Source: Ichthyophonus hoferi (Eukaryota > Opisthokonta > Ichthyosporea > Ichthyophonida > Ichthyophonidae). From it: 11,106 nt of DNA. The stretch is taken from NCBI GenBank assembly GCA_002751075.1, contig NAOQ01000327.1, forward strand, positions 1,068-12,173, written 5' to 3'. Positions 9,702 to 11,106 of this stretch are shown here, in pieces. How positions within the stretch are numbered: the stretch's first letter is position 1; every line of letters begins with the position of its first letter. The position numbers and the translations under genes are program-made. Under the pieces are notes generated by a model. The model worked only from the letters and a program-made list of their open reading frames with translations, had not been told where the DNA came from and searched no databases.

Positions 9702-9920
9702 AGTAGCTGCATATGTAAGGGGAATATATCATCTCTCCAGGGAAGTCCCTCAACAGAAGGGTGTAGTGGTTGATGGTGTTGCTACTGGTGGTGATGACCA
9801 GTTGGTGGTCATTTGTTGTTTATCATATAGCGTCATTTTCCTGTGCTTACTACTGACACCGTTAGTATCTTTTTATACCTGCCAGGGTATCTTAGTTAAG
9901 CATTGTGTAATGTTCAATTA
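9702..9920. other. Coding-like stretch, strand unresolved
   Basis: The base composition is richer than in the neighbours. On the plus strand 9702-9919 is open for about 72 codons after a TGA. It contains a splice-acceptor-like CTCTCCAG before GGAAGTCCC and a segment reading VVVDGVATGGDDQLVV, but has no early ATG. On the minus strand an open stretch of about 41 codons ends MTTNWSSPPVATPSTTTPFC and then a stop. An acceptor-like CCTGGCAG lies upstream, and a possible ATG near 9839 precedes it. I recognise neither protein. The minus reading fits the promoter-like island at 10160-10310; nothing here decides between the two strands. Confidence 0.2.
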
Positions 9921-10159
9921 ACAAGTCTGGATTAATTATCGCTAATACTTGAATTTAGCTAGCTATGATAGCAAATTCAATATAAATAATCGAGTGCCAA
10001 GTTCGATATGCTTGCTATGTGATAGTAGCTTATAACTCTGATTTTTCATAAATGTAATAATCTAATACTTCTTTTTTTAGATTTTACGTATGTAGTAATA
10101 ATATATAGTGGTATATAATATTGTAGTGTACGTTTACCTATGTAAAGAATACAGGGATC

Positions 10160-10310
10160 TAGAAATTTCGCCTCCAGGAATTACTTCCGGCTAGATGTCG
10201 ATTGGTGTGGTATTGTACTGCACGATGCTCATTGGTCAACATCTTGTTAATCCTGTGACTGTAGTGATTTGGCGATCGATTTGCGATCTATAGTTTTGGC
10301 GGTCGTAACA
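10160..10310. promoter_or_regulatory. Promoter-like island with ETS, CCAAT and E2F-like motifs
   Basis: ACTTCCGG at 10183-10190 is an ETS/GABP-type core (CCGGAAGT on the minus strand). Inverted CCAAT boxes (ATTGG) lie at 10201-10205 and 10231-10235. Two TTTGGCG-type cores resembling E2F sites occur at about 10268 and 10296. CpGs are denser here than in most of the window. A minus-strand transcript leaving this island would pass a donor-like CATAG|GTAAAC near 10135 and reach the coding-like stretch at 9702-9920. The direction is inferred, because a plus-strand gene would collide with the candidate gene end at 10653. Confidence 0.35.
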
Positions 10311-10531
10311 GGAGCTAATTCTAATATATAGTACATGGAAAGCTTTGATATTCTAGATTAAGCACTTGACTTGTGAATTGTTATACTTATAAAATAAAAA
10401 CAGTTATACTGGTATTCTTTATAGTTCTAGATACATATATGATTAGAAACAGCCAGAAAATATCAATAAACCAACCATATGGTCCGCACGCAATCAAGGC
10501 CTCAAAAAGCATCGCTCTAAATAACTTGGAT

Positions 10532-10560
10532 CAATCCCTTTAATTACGTGTAAGGGATTG
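10532..10560 (-). terminator. Perfect 9-bp hairpin overlapping an ATTAAA signal
   Basis: CAATCCCTT (10532-10540) and AAGGGATTG (10552-10560) are perfect reverse complements with an 11-nt loop. ATTAAA on the minus strand (10544-10539) overlaps the stem and loop. The site lies about 110 bases past the stop of the candidate minus-strand gene ending at 10653, so it could be that gene's 3' end. The stem is seen directly; a role in 3' processing is inferred. Confidence 0.35.
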
Positions 10561-10652
10561 CAGAGGGACTAAGCACAAATACTAGGATACATTCCCCTGG
10601 GCTCAATTGGTTGATTGTACCTGAATACCAATTCCTTATTTGAGGACATGAT

Positions 10653-10891
10653 CTATCCTGTCTCTGAGTCTGTTGTATCTGTCTGGTAGTCGATGATAGT
10701 GTTGAAGTCGGGGCCGAAGTATAGTTCTTTCTCCATTTTTTGTTTAGATTCAAAATAAGCCTGCCAATCATCTGGGTACGATTGTGAACAATTGGCTTAA
10801 TTATTATTTTCTATTGGTACAAGTTAGATTCTTGTAATTGGATTGGATAGGAAAGCACCAATCGGTCTATGTCCCAGATGAAATCCATCCT
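10653..10891 (-). CDS. Candidate last two exons of an unrecognised protein (partial)
   Basis: I do not recognise this protein. The proposed exons are 10891-10859 (33 nt, after the acceptor TTTTCCCTAG with a pyrimidine-rich run) and 10771-10653. They are joined over an 87-bp intron from GTGCTT to ACCCAG. The phases agree: the first exon ends with one base of a codon and the second completes it as Asp. The joined reading is DGFHLGHRPI, DDWQAYFESKQKMEKEL, YFGPDFNTIIDYQ and TDTTDSETG, then TAG. The charged, helix-like composition and acidic tail look like a real C-terminus, and no in-frame donor precedes the stop. Earlier exons would lie to the right, outside the window. An overlapping open frame (10771-10544, about 75 codons, Ser/Thr/Gln-rich) is the competing reading. 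Confidence 0.35.
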
Positions 10892-11053
10892 CTAGGGAAA
10901 AGAATGCGATTAGAGATGATAGGATATGATTGGTAGATATACTATGTGATGTAATAGTATATTTGCTTATTACTATTTTTAGTGTTTAATTCTATACCTT
11001 TTAATCTTAAAAGTAAGAATTTTAAACTTCAATATGAGAATTATCCAAATATT

Positions 11054-11054
<1 letters not shown>

Positions 11055-11106
<52 letters not shown>
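11055..11106. repeat. Terminal poly(A) run
   Basis: Fifty-two A residues reach the right window edge. This could be a genomic homopolymer, the tail of a retroposed copy or a stalled assembly end. On the minus strand it would lie in an intron or upstream of the candidate gene at 10653-10891. No element is recognisable in front of it. Confidence 0.9.

Noticed and set aside
640-10935. Frequent ATTGG/CCAAT words across the window
   Set aside because: Roughly the count expected within a factor of two for this base composition, and scattered. Only the pair inside the 10160-10310 island, beside other motifs, was kept.

Overview
The window is AT-rich nuclear DNA from a eukaryote with spliceosomal (GT-AG) introns, many microsatellites and a standard genetic code. 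It carries two recognisable genes, both broken into short exons that single-frame ORF reading hides. One is a BRM/BRG1-type SWI/SNF ATPase gene (N-terminal part only, minus strand). The other is a complete cilia- and flagella-associated protein 20 gene (CFAP20, plus strand). A CFAP20 gene points to a ciliated or flagellated stage. The animal-like N-terminus of the BRM protein points to an animal or a close unicellular relative. I cannot name the organism.

Layout from left to right. 1-113 is a GTAT tetranucleotide array lying in a BRM intron. 207-2601 (minus) holds the first five coding exons of the BRM/BRG1 orthologue; the gene runs off the left edge before the HSA domain, ATPase and bromodomain. 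2602-3554 is a 953-bp gap between two divergent start codons, probably a shared promoter, with E2F-like and TTACGTAA motifs. 3555-7142 (plus) is the complete seven-exon CFAP20 gene, encoding 191 residues. 7143 to about 9690 is AT-rich sequence in which I find no supportable gene: microsatellites, a T11-A11 palindrome, small inverted repeats and a possible CFAP20 poly(A) signal. About 9700-9920 holds coding-like stretches on both strands that I cannot assign. 10160-10310 is a richer island with ETS-, CCAAT- and E2F-like motifs that looks like a promoter. 10653-10891 (minus) is a candidate last pair of exons of an unrecognised gene entering from the right. The window ends in 52 A residues.

The two recognised genes act in different places: the SWI/SNF ATPase remodels nucleosomes in the nucleus, while CFAP20 is a structural protein of axonemal microtubules. 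Their likely link here is transcriptional, through the head-to-head arrangement. I found no mobile element, virus-like element, RNA gene or CRISPR array that I could support. The family calls rest on my memory of family sequences, not on a search.
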